Notes under the pieces: model-generated
What the model was told of the DNA's origin: nothing
Seen by the model: the letters and a program-made list of their open reading frames with translations, nothing else
The model's database searches: none
Translations under genes and position numbers: made by a program
NCBI GenBank assembly: GCA_023247575.1
Contig: JAHFGE010000101.1
Location: 1-5,738 of the forward strand
Reading direction: 5' to 3'
Origin: Candidatus Omnitrophota bacterium
Lineage (GTDB): Bacteria > Omnitrophota > Gorgyraeia > Zapsychrales > Fredricksoniimonadaceae
DNA: 5,738 nt
Shown here: positions 1-5,738 of the stretch, in pieces
How the letters are laid out: every line of letters begins with the position of its first letter
Numbering within the stretch: the first letter of the stretch is position 1

Positions 1-601
1 CCAGCGTCATGTGGAGGTCTTAGGAGTGATTATCAATAAGGTGCTTCCGGATAGGCTGGAGAAGATTAAAAATATTGTCAGTAAAGGACTAGAGAACAAA
101 GGCATCAAGCTTCTAGGGGCTATTCCAGTAGTTGAATTTTTAAGCGCTCCAACGGTGGATCAGATCCGTGAACGACTGGATTTGAAAGTCTTCTCTGGAG
201 GAGAAAATCTACAAACCCGTGTTTATGACGCTATTGTGGCGGCCATGGAACCTTACAATATGATCGGACACCTGCGGGATGGAGCCTTGATTATTACCTC
301 AGGGGATCGGCTGGATAATATTTTGGTGGCGGTCTCTTCTTACCTTTTACAGCAAGGCAAGAGCGTCAAAGTGGCAGGATTGATTTTAACCGGCGGCCTG
401 ATCCCGGACCCCAAAATCGCCGACCTTCTTAAAAACAGCCGCATCCCTGTGCTTTATTCGGAAGGAGATACCTATACCATTGCCGCAGCCATTGAAAATT
501 TGACCTGCAAAATTCAGAAGACGGATAAAGATAAAATCCGCGAGGCTCACAGGCTTGTCAAAGATTATGTGGATGTGGACATGATTTTAAATAGTCTGTA
601 G
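1..601 (+). CDS. BioD-like P-loop / DRTGG domain protein, 5' partial
   Basis: This is the C-terminal part of a phosphotransacetylase-N-terminal-like protein (BioD-like ATPase fold plus DRTGG domain). The frame is open to the left edge (QRH precedes the GTG at 11), so that GTG is probably an internal valine and the P-loop half lies upstream of the window. Counting from the GTG as residue 1, EVLGVIINKV is typical of the end of the BioD-like fold. Residues about 58-165 match a DRTGG domain, with GDR at 98-100 and LTGG at 126-129, followed by the usual EGDTYTIAAAIE stretch. The protein stops after YVDVDMIL, so no phosphate acetyltransferase catalytic domain follows and it is not a full Pta. DRTGG domains are thought to have a regulatory or ligand-binding role, and the substrate here is unknown. 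The gap to nuoA is 66 bases. Family assignment is fairly sure; function is not. Confidence 0.8.
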   Translation, partial: QRHVEVLGVIINKVLPDRLEKIKNIVSKGLENKGIKLLGAIPVVEFLSAPTVDQIRERLDLKVFSGGENLQTRVYDAIVAAMEPYNMIGHLRDGALIITSGDRLDNILVAVSSYLLQQGKSVKVAGLILTGGLIPDPKIADLLKNSRIPVLYSEGDTYTIAAAIENLTCKIQKTDKDKIREAHRLVKDYVDVDMILNSL

Positions 602-628
602 ATGAAAAAGACTTGGTGACGGCAGATA

Positions 629-657
629 TTGACAGCCCGCCTAAAAGACGCTAGTAT
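629..657 (+). promoter_or_regulatory. Candidate sigma70-type promoter for the nuo operon
   Basis: A perfect -35 hexamer TTGACA lies at 629-634. A 17-base spacer follows, then TAGTAT at 652-657, which matches the TATAAT consensus at 4 of 6 positions including the key first, second and last bases. It sits in the only gap between the upstream gene and nuoA. Transcription would be expected to start about 664-667, almost on the nuoA ATG at 668. The match is by eye. A chance match is possible, and the promoter preferences of this organism are unknown. Confidence 0.55.
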
Positions 658-667
658 TTGATTCAAA

Positions 668-1021
668 ATGTTAGAATACATTGCAATTCTCTTTGCTTTT
701 ATATTTGCCCTGGGCCTTGCGGTAGTCTTGCTGGCCTTACCGAAGGTTCTTAGTCCTAAAGCCTCCAGTGAGAGAAAATCAAAACCATTTGAATGCGGCA
801 AGGAGCCTTTTTCCTTGCCTGGCGGACAAATGCCGGTGCATTTTTACATCGTGGCCATGCTTTTTATTGTATTTGACGTCGAGCTGGTCTTTCTTTTTCC
901 CTGGGCCGTCCTGATTAGAAAATTAGGTATTTTTGGCTTGTTGGAAATGACTGTTTTTCTGGGTTTTGTCATTTTAGGATTTGCCTATGTCTGGAAAAAG
1001 AGAGCTTTAGAGTGGGAGTAA
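668..1021 (+). CDS. nuoA: NADH-quinone oxidoreductase subunit A (NuoA)
   Basis: Small membrane subunit of complex I (ND3 homologue), 117 residues, a normal length. Three hydrophobic segments are visible at about residues 3-25, 57-82 and 88-109. The loop after the first helix carries the conserved PFECG motif (Cys43), the counterpart of the ND3 loop cysteine near the quinone cavity. The second helix has FDVE with Asp70 and Glu72, matching the conserved acidic pair of E. coli NuoA (Asp79 and Glu81). ATG 668 is the only sensible start: an in-frame TGA lies at 659-661 and the first helix begins directly after it. No Shine-Dalgarno sequence precedes it, which fits a leaderless or very short-leader message from the promoter just upstream. 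nuoB follows after 4 bases. Confidence 0.95.
   Translation: MLEYIAILFAFIFALGLAVVLLALPKVLSPKASSERKSKPFECGKEPFSLPGGQMPVHFYIVAMLFIVFDVELVFLFPWAVLIRKLGIFGLLEMTVFLGFVILGFAYVWKKRALEWE
1014..1018 (+). promoter_or_regulatory. Ribosome binding site of nuoB
   Basis: GGGAG inside the last codons of nuoA, 7 bases before the ATG at 1026. It favours this start over the second in-frame ATG at 1035, which would be 16 bases away. It is one of the clearest Shine-Dalgarno matches in the window. Confidence 0.6.
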
Positions 1022-1025
1022 TAAG

Positions 1026-1592
1026 ATGCCTTTCATGAGTTCGGCGGCCAATTTTTTTACGTCCAAGATGAGCGAGGCCTTAGGGTGGGCGCGTAAATAT
1101 TCCATCTTCCAATATCCATTTGTCACGGCCTGCTGCGGCATGGAATATATGTCCACCGCTGCCGGTCATTATGACGTCGACCGTTTCGGGGCAGGTTTCC
1201 CGCGCTTTTCACCACGGCAATCGGATGTTTTGTTTGTGGTAGGGACCATCAGCCATAAAATGGCCCCTGTCTTAAAGACTGTTTATGATCAAATGTGTGA
1301 GCCGAAATGGGTGGTGGCCTTTGGCGTTTGTACGTGCACCGGCGGGTTCTATGACAATTACGCAACCGTACAGGGAATTGATACTATTATCCCTGTTGAT
1401 ATTTATATTCCCGGTTGCCCTCCTCGTCCTGAAAATGTCATCGACGGTCTTATGAAGCTCCAGGAGAAAATTCAAAAGGGAGAGCAGTCCAGAACGCTTT
1501 ACGACCCGCGGACAAAAATCGGCCGGCCTGCCAGCTTAGCCCAAGGTTACTCCATCTCGCAGCATATGAAAAATATAGAAGCTTCGTTATGA
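1026..1592 (+). CDS. nuoB: NADH-quinone oxidoreductase subunit B (NuoB), cluster N2
   Basis: Subunit B (PSST/Nqo6 homologue) carries the terminal 4Fe-4S cluster N2, which passes electrons to quinone at the interface with NuoD. The protein has 188 residues. The N2 ligands are all present: the tandem Cys36-Cys37 in TACCGMEYM, Cys102 in FGVCTCTGG and Cys131 in PGCPPRPE. FSPRQSD (61-67) and YDQMCEPKW (87-95) are family signatures. Cys91 (usually Pro) and Cys104 are extra cysteines near the cluster region, and Cys104 lies two residues from a ligand. The ATG at 1026 is supported by a GGGAG 7 bases upstream; Met4 is a possible alternative start. The stop overlaps the nuoC start in an ATGA junction, implying translational coupling. 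Confidence 0.96.
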   Translation: MPFMSSAANFFTSKMSEALGWARKYSIFQYPFVTACCGMEYMSTAAGHYDVDRFGAGFPRFSPRQSDVLFVVGTISHKMAPVLKTVYDQMCEPKWVVAFGVCTCTGGFYDNYATVQGIDTIIPVDIYIPGCPPRPENVIDGLMKLQEKIQKGEQSRTLYDPRTKIGRPASLAQGYSISQHMKNIEASL

Positions 1593-2083
1593 CGCCCTTA
1601 CAAAGAGTTCAGGAACAATTTGCCAAAGACCTCATCGAGACCCATACCTTTCGAGGGGATGAAACGCTCATTATTCGCCCCCAGGCTTTAAAGGCAGTAG
1701 CCAAATTTTTAAAAGAAACCGCGGAACTGGATTTTAATTTCCTCATGGATCTAACAGCGGTGGATTACCTGTTTTTTGCCGGCGGAAGAATCCAAAAAGA
1801 ATTCCGCTTTGAAGTCGTTTATCATTTTTATTCCCTTAAAACTAACCACAGGCTTCGCATCAAGGTTCCTTTGGCCGAGGACCATCCCGAGGTGGATACG
1901 CTGACCGACCTGTGGCCTGGAGCCAATTGGTATGAAAGAGAAGTTTGGGACATGTTTGGCATTCGCTTTAAAGGCCACCCCAACTTAAAACGAATTCTCA
2001 TGTATGAGCAATTCCAAGGGCATCCGTTACGTAAAGATTACCCGTTTAATAGACGTCAACCGTTAATAGGGCCACCAAATTAA
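1589..2083 (+). CDS. nuoC: NADH-quinone oxidoreductase subunit C (NuoC)
   Basis: The 30 kDa-type subunit of the connecting module, 164 residues, encoded separately and not fused to NuoD as in E. coli. It binds no cofactor and stabilises the NuoB-NuoD region on the peripheral arm. The family signature is clear at residues 115-138: YEREVWDMFGIRFKGHP followed by NLKRILM. The conserved tail GHPLRKDYPF is at 144-153. The start overlaps the nuoB stop by 4 bases (ATGA), with a weak AGAAG 7 bases upstream. Its stop shares one base with the nuoD start (TAATG). The C-terminus is short after the DYPF motif, so no trace of a NuoD fusion remains. Confidence 0.95.
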   Translation: MTPLQRVQEQFAKDLIETHTFRGDETLIIRPQALKAVAKFLKETAELDFNFLMDLTAVDYLFFAGGRIQKEFRFEVVYHFYSLKTNHRLRIKVPLAEDHPEVDTLTDLWPGANWYEREVWDMFGIRFKGHPNLKRILMYEQFQGHPLRKDYPFNRRQPLIGPPN

Positions 2084-3408
2084 TGGCTACCCAAACCCGT
2101 ACCATGTTGTTAAATGTAGGCCCTTCGCACCCGGCGATGCACGGCGTCATCCGCCTCATTATGGAATTAGACGGTGAAAAAATCAAAAATGTCGACGTCG
2201 AAATTGGGTATCTCCACAGGGCCTTTGAGAAAATGTGCGAGACCGTCATGTACGCGCAGTGCTTTCCGTATACGGATCGCCTCAATTATGTCTCTCCGTT
2301 GATCAACAATGTCGGTTTTGCCATGACAGTTGAAAAATTACTAGAGATCGACATCCCCGAACGCGCCAAATATATCCGTGTCATCATGAGTGAGATTTCC
2401 CGCGTCACCGACCATCTGACCTGCATCGGTGCCACCGCCATGGAATTGGGCGCGATGTCGGTGTTCTTGTACATGATCAAGGCCCGCGAATATTTGTATG
2501 AACTGGTGGAAGAAATCACAGGAGCCCGTTTAACGATTTCGTATGTGCGTATCGGCGGGGTCAAAGCTGATTTAACCCCGGGCTTTACCGATAAGTGCTT
2601 CCAGAAAATTGCGGATGTCCGCAAAGTCCTTATCGAGTCCGACGAGTTATTGACCCGCAACCGCATTTTTTTTGACCGTATGAAAGATATTGGCATCATT
2701 TCTGCTCAAGATGCCATTTCGCATGGGATTACCGGCCCTTTCTTAAGATCAACCGGTGTCGCCTATGATGTTCGCAAAGCCAATCCTTATTTGATCTATG
2801 ACCGTTTGGATTTTGAAGTCCCCGTCGGGACCAAAGGGGATAATCTTGACCGTTATTTTGTGCGTATGGCAGAGATGGAGCAGTCCTTAAGGATCATTGA
2901 GCAGTGTTTTCAACAAATTCCCAACGGGCCCATTGCCGGGGAATTAACGGGCTGTGTGATCCCTGCCGCCCAAATGGTCGATCGCGCTAAGATGGGACAA
3001 ACCGAAGATTTAATTGAAGATGAGGTCGATTTGGACCCAACCCTTCAAGGCAGTACAAAAAAATATTCTAAATCGATTAATACGAATCGAAGGGACGTGG
3101 TACTGCCTCCCAAGGAAGAAACCTATGGTAATATTGAAGGGCTGATGAACCACTTTAAGTTGGTCATGTATGGCCACGGCATTCGCCCTCCGATTGGAGA
3201 AGTTTATTTCCCCGTCGAAGGAGCCAACGGAGAACTTGGATTCTATATCGTCAGCGACGGCCGCGACCAGCCTTGGCGTGTCCGTGTTCATCCGCCGTGT
3301 TTTCCGATCATGGCCGCATTACCTCAATGTCTCATCGGGAGCATGATGGCTGACCTTGTCCCCACATTTGGTTCGGTGAATATGATTGCAGGGGAATTGG
3401 ATCGATAA
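2083..3408 (+). CDS. nuoD: NADH-quinone oxidoreductase subunit D (NuoD), with insertion
   Basis: The 49 kDa-type subunit forms most of the quinone pocket with NuoB and is related to the large subunit of NiFe hydrogenases. GPSHPAMHG at 13-21 gives His20. DRLNYVS gives Tyr69, exactly 49 residues later, matching the quinone-contacting His38/Tyr87 pair of Thermus Nqo4. Further signatures are TGARLTISYVRIGGV (146-160), DRYFVRMAEMEQSLRII (256-272), HFKL (357-360) and the terminal GELDR. Two oddities stand out. The residue that pairs with this histidine (Asp139 in Thermus) is Glu121 here. Between GPI (282-284) and LPPKEETYGNIEGL (341-354) there are about 57 residues where bovine and Thermus proteins have roughly 10-15. 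The length of 441 residues reflects that insertion. It is coupled to both neighbours by TAATG junctions; an AGGG lies 11 bases before the start. Confidence 0.96.
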   Translation: MATQTRTMLLNVGPSHPAMHGVIRLIMELDGEKIKNVDVEIGYLHRAFEKMCETVMYAQCFPYTDRLNYVSPLINNVGFAMTVEKLLEIDIPERAKYIRVIMSEISRVTDHLTCIGATAMELGAMSVFLYMIKAREYLYELVEEITGARLTISYVRIGGVKADLTPGFTDKCFQKIADVRKVLIESDELLTRNRIFFDRMKDIGIISAQDAISHGITGPFLRSTGVAYDVRKANPYLIYDRLDFEVPVGTKGDNLDRYFVRMAEMEQSLRIIEQCFQQIPNGPIAGELTGCVIPAAQMVDRAKMGQTEDLIEDEVDLDPTLQGSTKKYSKSINTNRRDVVLPPKEETYGNIEGLMNHFKLVMYGHGIRPPIGEVYFPVEGANGELGFYIVSDGRDQPWRVRVHPPCFPIMAALPQCLIGSMMADLVPTFGSVNMIAGELDR

Positions 3409-3872
3409 TGTTGACATCAGATTTTTTACAAGAGCTCGATAAGCTTACAGCCAAGTATGAAAAAAAACAGGCTGCGCTTTTGCCTGCCCTGCATGCTATT
3501 CAGGAAAAGCAAGGATTAATCACGCCGCAGGCCGAAGCTGATATCGCCCAATACCTTGGTATTCCCGTCGTGCATGTCCATGAAGTGGTTTCGTTTTACC
3601 ACTTGTTTCACCAGACACAAAAAGGCAAATGCCATTTTTCCGTTTGTCAAACCACCTCTTGCGCCCTGCGCGGGGCTGAGGACATCATTGAATATATTGG
3701 AAAAATATTGGATCTTAAACCCGGCGAAACAACTGCAGACGGAAAATTTAGTTTAAGTGTGGTCGAATGCTTGGGTGCCTGTGAGATGGCGCCGGTGATG
3801 CAGCATAATAAGGACTATGTGGGTTGCTTAACCAAAGAAAAAATTAACGAATTGATTAAAAAGACTGTTTAA
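3408..3872 (+). CDS. nuoE: NADH-quinone oxidoreductase subunit E (NuoE), cluster N1a
   Basis: The 24 kDa-type subunit, a thioredoxin-fold 2Fe-2S protein next to the flavin site, 154 residues, a usual bacterial length. An N-terminal helical part (about 1-65, with LLPALHAIQEKQGLI and VVSFYHLF) precedes the ferredoxin-like domain. The four N1a ligands are Cys80 and Cys85 (CQTTSC) and Cys121 and Cys125 (CLGAC). The ATG shares a base with the nuoD stop (TAATG), so expression is probably coupled. A GGGGAA stretch at 3391-3396 is rather far upstream. NuoE homologues also occur in NAD-linked hydrogenases and formate dehydrogenases, but the nuoABCD neighbours settle complex I. The stop is followed by the longest gap within the nuo genes. 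Confidence 0.95.
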   Translation: MLTSDFLQELDKLTAKYEKKQAALLPALHAIQEKQGLITPQAEADIAQYLGIPVVHVHEVVSFYHLFHQTQKGKCHFSVCQTTSCALRGAEDIIEYIGKILDLKPGETTADGKFSLSVVECLGACEMAPVMQHNKDYVGCLTKEKINELIKKTV

Positions 3873-3881
3873 AGCATTTTA

Positions 3882-3923
3882 TGGTCCGACTCGACCCCGC
3901 CGTTGGTGGGGTCTCGCTCACCA
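3882..3923 (+). repeat. GC-rich imperfect palindrome between nuoE and nuoF
   Basis: The central stem pairs GACCCCGCC (3893-3901) with GGTGGGGTC (3905-3913) around a GTT loop: nine pairs, one of them G-U in RNA. The pairing resumes outward with CGA (3887-3889) to TCG (3914-3916), after a CTC bulge at 3890-3892. The outermost arms are TGGT (3882-3885) and ACCA (3920-3923). GC content is 29 of 42 bases. It ends 3 bases before the nuoF ATG. No T-run follows, so it is not a classical intrinsic terminator. A REP-like dispersed element, an RNA processing site or a translational control hairpin are the options; none is proven. Confidence 0.6.
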
Positions 3924-3926
3924 CTT

Positions 3927-5186
3927 ATGGAAAAAGTCATCACTAGAAATTTCGGCAAAGCCAATTCCCATCGCCTGGAGGTTTATCTTCAAAATAAAGG
4001 TTATGAGGCTGCGCGTCGTGCCATCACTCAAATGACACCAGTTCAAGTTATTGACGAGATTAAAAAATCCAATTTGCGTGGGCTTGGCGGTGCGGGATTC
4101 CCGACGGGAAACAAGTGGGGCTTTATCCCAAAGGCCAACCCAAAGCCTAAATATTTAGTCATCAATGGGGATGAAGGTGAGCCGGGGACTTTTAAAGATA
4201 GATACATTCTTGAACAAGATCCCCATGCGTTGCTGGAAGGGATCATTGTCACTTGCTACGCCATTGGAAGCCATAAGGCCTATGTGTATATCCGCGGAGA
4301 ATACGTCAAATCCTTACAGACTTTGCAAGGTGTGGTTGATGAAGCATACAAACAGGGATTTTTAGGCAAAGGGATTATGGGCACCACCTTTGATATCGAT
4401 GTGGTGGTTCACCCTGGAGCGGGGGCCTATATCTGCGGCGAAGAAACAGCGCTTTTGGAATCCCTCGAGGGGAAAAAGGGTTTTCCCCGTCTTAAACCTC
4501 CATTTCCGGCAGTGGCAGGGTTGTTTGGCTGCCCGACTGTTATCAATAATGTGGAAACTGTGACCTGTGTGCCGCCCATTATTCTTAACGGTGCTGAGTG
4601 GTTTGCCAAATTAGGAAGCGGAAAAAATGGCGGGAACCGTATTTTTTGTGTGAGCGGGCATGTCAATAAGCCCGGGATTTATGAACTCCCCAACGGGACG
4701 ACGTTGCGTGAAATCATTTATGAACATGCGGGCGGCATACCCAATGGCCGCAAGCTAAAGGCTGTCATCCCAGGCGGGATATCAGCTCCCGTACTGACGG
4801 CCGATGAGATTGATGTGAAAATGGATTTCGATTCCCTGAAAGCCATCGGTTCGATGGCGGGTTCCGGCGGGATTATCGTTATGGATGAAACAACCGACAT
4901 GGTTTGGGCCGCGATGATTGTGGCACGGTTTTTTGCGCAGGAATCTTGCGGCCAGTGCACGCCCTGCCGTGAAGGCAGCGGATGGGTTTATCGCAATATA
5001 AAGAAGCTTTATCACGGAACAGCGCGGCCGCATGACTTGGCCAATTTGCCCGGCATTGTTAATAATATTGGAGGCAACACGATTTGCGCGTTTGGCGATG
5101 CGGTGATGATGTCGGTGGGCAGTTATGTTTCCAAATTTCGCAGTGAGTTTGAACATAAGATTAAAGAGAGAGTATGCCAAATTTAA
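3927..5186 (+). CDS. nuoF: NADH-quinone oxidoreductase subunit F (NuoF), NADH/FMN site
   Basis: The 51 kDa-type catalytic subunit oxidises NADH through FMN and passes electrons to 4Fe-4S cluster N3. Counted from ATG 3927 it has 419 residues. A constant offset of 12 aligns it with Thermus Nqo1 binding residues: glycine-rich loop 51-61, Phe58, Lys63, Phe66, Asn80, Asp82-Glu83, Glu85, Glu172-Glu173, Lys190, Phe193, Asn207-Asn208 and Thr211. N3 ligands are Cys341, Cys344, Cys347 (ESCGQCTPC) and Cys387 (TICAFGD). The loop reads RGLGGAGFPTG, with Leu53 in place of the usual Arg. The frame is open upstream to a TTG at 3903 and a GTG at 3906. However, MEKVITRNFG is the expected family N-terminus, and the extra eight residues would come from the palindrome. 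No good Shine-Dalgarno lies at normal spacing. It overlaps nuoG by 13 bases. Confidence 0.95.
   Translation: MEKVITRNFGKANSHRLEVYLQNKGYEAARRAITQMTPVQVIDEIKKSNLRGLGGAGFPTGNKWGFIPKANPKPKYLVINGDEGEPGTFKDRYILEQDPHALLEGIIVTCYAIGSHKAYVYIRGEYVKSLQTLQGVVDEAYKQGFLGKGIMGTTFDIDVVVHPGAGAYICGEETALLESLEGKKGFPRLKPPFPAVAGLFGCPTVINNVETVTCVPPIILNGAEWFAKLGSGKNGGNRIFCVSGHVNKPGIYELPNGTTLREIIYEHAGGIPNGRKLKAVIPGGISAPVLTADEIDVKMDFDSLKAIGSMAGSGGIIVMDETTDMVWAAMIVARFFAQESCGQCTPCREGSGWVYRNIKKLYHGTARPHDLANLPGIVNNIGGNTICAFGDAVMMSVGSYVSKFRSEFEHKIKERVCQI
5163..5172 (+). promoter_or_regulatory. Purine-rich ribosome binding region of nuoG
   Basis: AAAGAGAGAG lies inside the last codons of nuoF, directly before the nuoG ATG at 5174. 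The core GAG repeats sit 1-6 bases upstream, closer than ideal, so it is only a moderate Shine-Dalgarno. An in-frame TAA at 5162-5164 rules out any earlier start, so ATG 5174 is well supported. Confidence 0.4.
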
Positions 5187-5738
5187 CCATTGATGGGAAA
5201 AAGATAGAAGTCCCGGCGGGGACGACGATTATTCAGGCCGCAGAAAAATTGGGAATCGATGTTCCCCGTTACTGCTATCATCCGGCACTGCCGGTGGCCG
5301 GCAACTGCCGTATTTGCATGGTGGAAATTGAAAAACAGCCAAAATTGCAGATCGCTTGCTATACGCCGGTGGCCGAGGGGATGGCCGTTAAGACCAATTC
5401 ACCTAAAGTGATTGAAGTCCGCAAATCGGTATTGGAATTTCTGTTGGTTAATCATCCGGTGGATTGTCCGGTGTGCGACCAGGCGGGAGAATGTAAACTT
5501 CAAGATTATTACATGGAGCACGGCCAGTACGATAGCCGTCTGGCGGATGTGAAAGTCAAAAAGGAAAAGAAAGCTTTTTCCATAGGCCCCAACGTCATGC
5601 TCGATCAAGAACGCTGTATTCTGTGTACTCGCTGTGTGCGCTTTGCGGACAATATTACCAAGACTCACGAACTCGGTATTTTTGAGCGCGGCGATCACTC
5701 ACTATTGGACGTGTGCCCTGGCAAGCAGGTGGATAATA
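5174..5738 (+). CDS. nuoG: NADH-quinone oxidoreductase subunit G (NuoG), 3' partial
   Basis: N-terminal 188 residues of the 75 kDa-type subunit, which wires electrons from NuoF towards NuoB through several iron-sulfur clusters. A plant-type ferredoxin domain has N1b ligands Cys34, Cys45, Cys48 and Cys62. The next motif NHPVDCPVCDQAGEC supplies His94, Cys98, Cys101 and Cys107 for the His-ligated cluster N5. CILCTRC gives Cys148, Cys151 and Cys154 for N4. Its fourth ligand, normally in a CPVGAL motif, lies past the window end. Cys181 in DVCPGK is at a position that is normally aromatic, so it should not be taken for that ligand. The gene runs off the window without a stop; the molybdopterin-like domain and any N7 cluster cannot be judged. 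The 13-base overlap with nuoF implies coupled translation. Confidence 0.95.
   Translation, partial: MPNLTIDGKKIEVPAGTTIIQAAEKLGIDVPRYCYHPALPVAGNCRICMVEIEKQPKLQIACYTPVAEGMAVKTNSPKVIEVRKSVLEFLLVNHPVDCPVCDQAGECKLQDYYMEHGQYDSRLADVKVKKEKKAFSIGPNVMLDQERCILCTRCVRFADNITKTHELGIFERGDHSLLDVCPGKQVDN

Noticed and set aside
593..613. Possible terminator hairpin AGTCT/AGACT after the DRTGG gene
   Set aside because: Only a 5-base stem with an 11-base loop and no T-run downstream; too weak to call.
2286..2699. Long reverse-strand open frame within nuoD, and similar reverse frames elsewhere
   Set aside because: They are mirror images of strongly conserved nuo coding sequence, with no family resemblance and no initiation signals of their own.
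3460..3467. Run of eight A in nuoE as a programmed frameshift or sequencing error
   Set aside because: The reading frame is continuous, NuoE is full length with all ligands in place, and the -1 frame gives nothing recognisable.
3903..3926. Upstream TTG (3903) or GTG (3906) as the nuoF start
   Set aside because: The added residues are encoded by the palindrome and do not resemble a NuoF N-terminus, whereas MEKVITRNFG from ATG 3927 does.
3881..3946. A 21-codon ORF beginning ATG GTC CGA, spanning the palindrome and overlapping the nuoF start
   Set aside because: It has no Shine-Dalgarno, its codons follow the palindrome, and its product resembles no known family. More likely a by-product of the repeat than a leader peptide.
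5714..5716. Cys181 of NuoG as the fourth N4 ligand
   Set aside because: The spacing from Cys154 (27 residues) is too short. The canonical ligand sits in a later CPVGAL-type motif, beyond the window.
3408..5738. nuoE-F-G as an NAD-linked hydrogenase or formate dehydrogenase module
   Set aside because: They are contiguous with nuoA-B-C-D in canonical complex I order, so complex I is far the simpler reading, though the unseen NuoG C-terminus would confirm it.

Overview
This window is the front half of a bacterial respiratory complex I (NADH:quinone oxidoreductase) operon. It is preceded by the end of an unrelated accessory gene. All genes are on the + strand, in the order [partial DRTGG-domain protein] - nuoA - nuoB - nuoC - nuoD - nuoE - nuoF - nuoG (cut by the window end). 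No tRNA, rRNA, CRISPR array or insertion sequence is visible, and no gene-free stretch exceeds 66 bases.

Organism: the separate nuoC and nuoD genes exclude the fused nuoCD arrangement of enterobacteria. Moderate GC, tight gene packing and the style of the Nuo proteins suggest an anaerobic or uncultivated bacterial lineage, for example Omnitrophota or a deltaproteobacterial relative. This placement is a low-confidence impression, because no phylogenetic marker can be tested here.

Layout: bases 1-601 hold the C-terminal part of a BioD-like P-loop/DRTGG protein. Bases 602-667 are intergenic and carry a strong sigma70-type promoter candidate (TTGACA, 17-base spacer, TAGTAT). Its predicted start lies only a few bases before nuoA, which has no Shine-Dalgarno sequence. 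nuoA-nuoE are nearly contiguous: a 4-base gap, then ATGA, TAATG and TAATG junctions. The nuoE-nuoF junction breaks this pattern with a 54-base gap holding a GC-rich 42-base imperfect palindrome that ends 3 bases before the nuoF ATG. nuoF and nuoG overlap by 13 bases.

Function: NuoE, NuoF and NuoG form the NADH-dehydrogenase arm (FMN and clusters N1a, N3, N1b, N5 and N4). NuoB, NuoC and NuoD form the connecting module with terminal cluster N2 and the quinone site. NuoA is the first membrane subunit. The remaining subunits (NuoH-N) are expected downstream. Presence of EFG means an NADH-oxidising enzyme, not the 11-subunit ferredoxin type. The most unusual points are the palindrome before nuoF, the apparently leaderless nuoA, and a roughly 45-residue insertion in NuoD with an Asp-to-Glu change at a quinone-site position.
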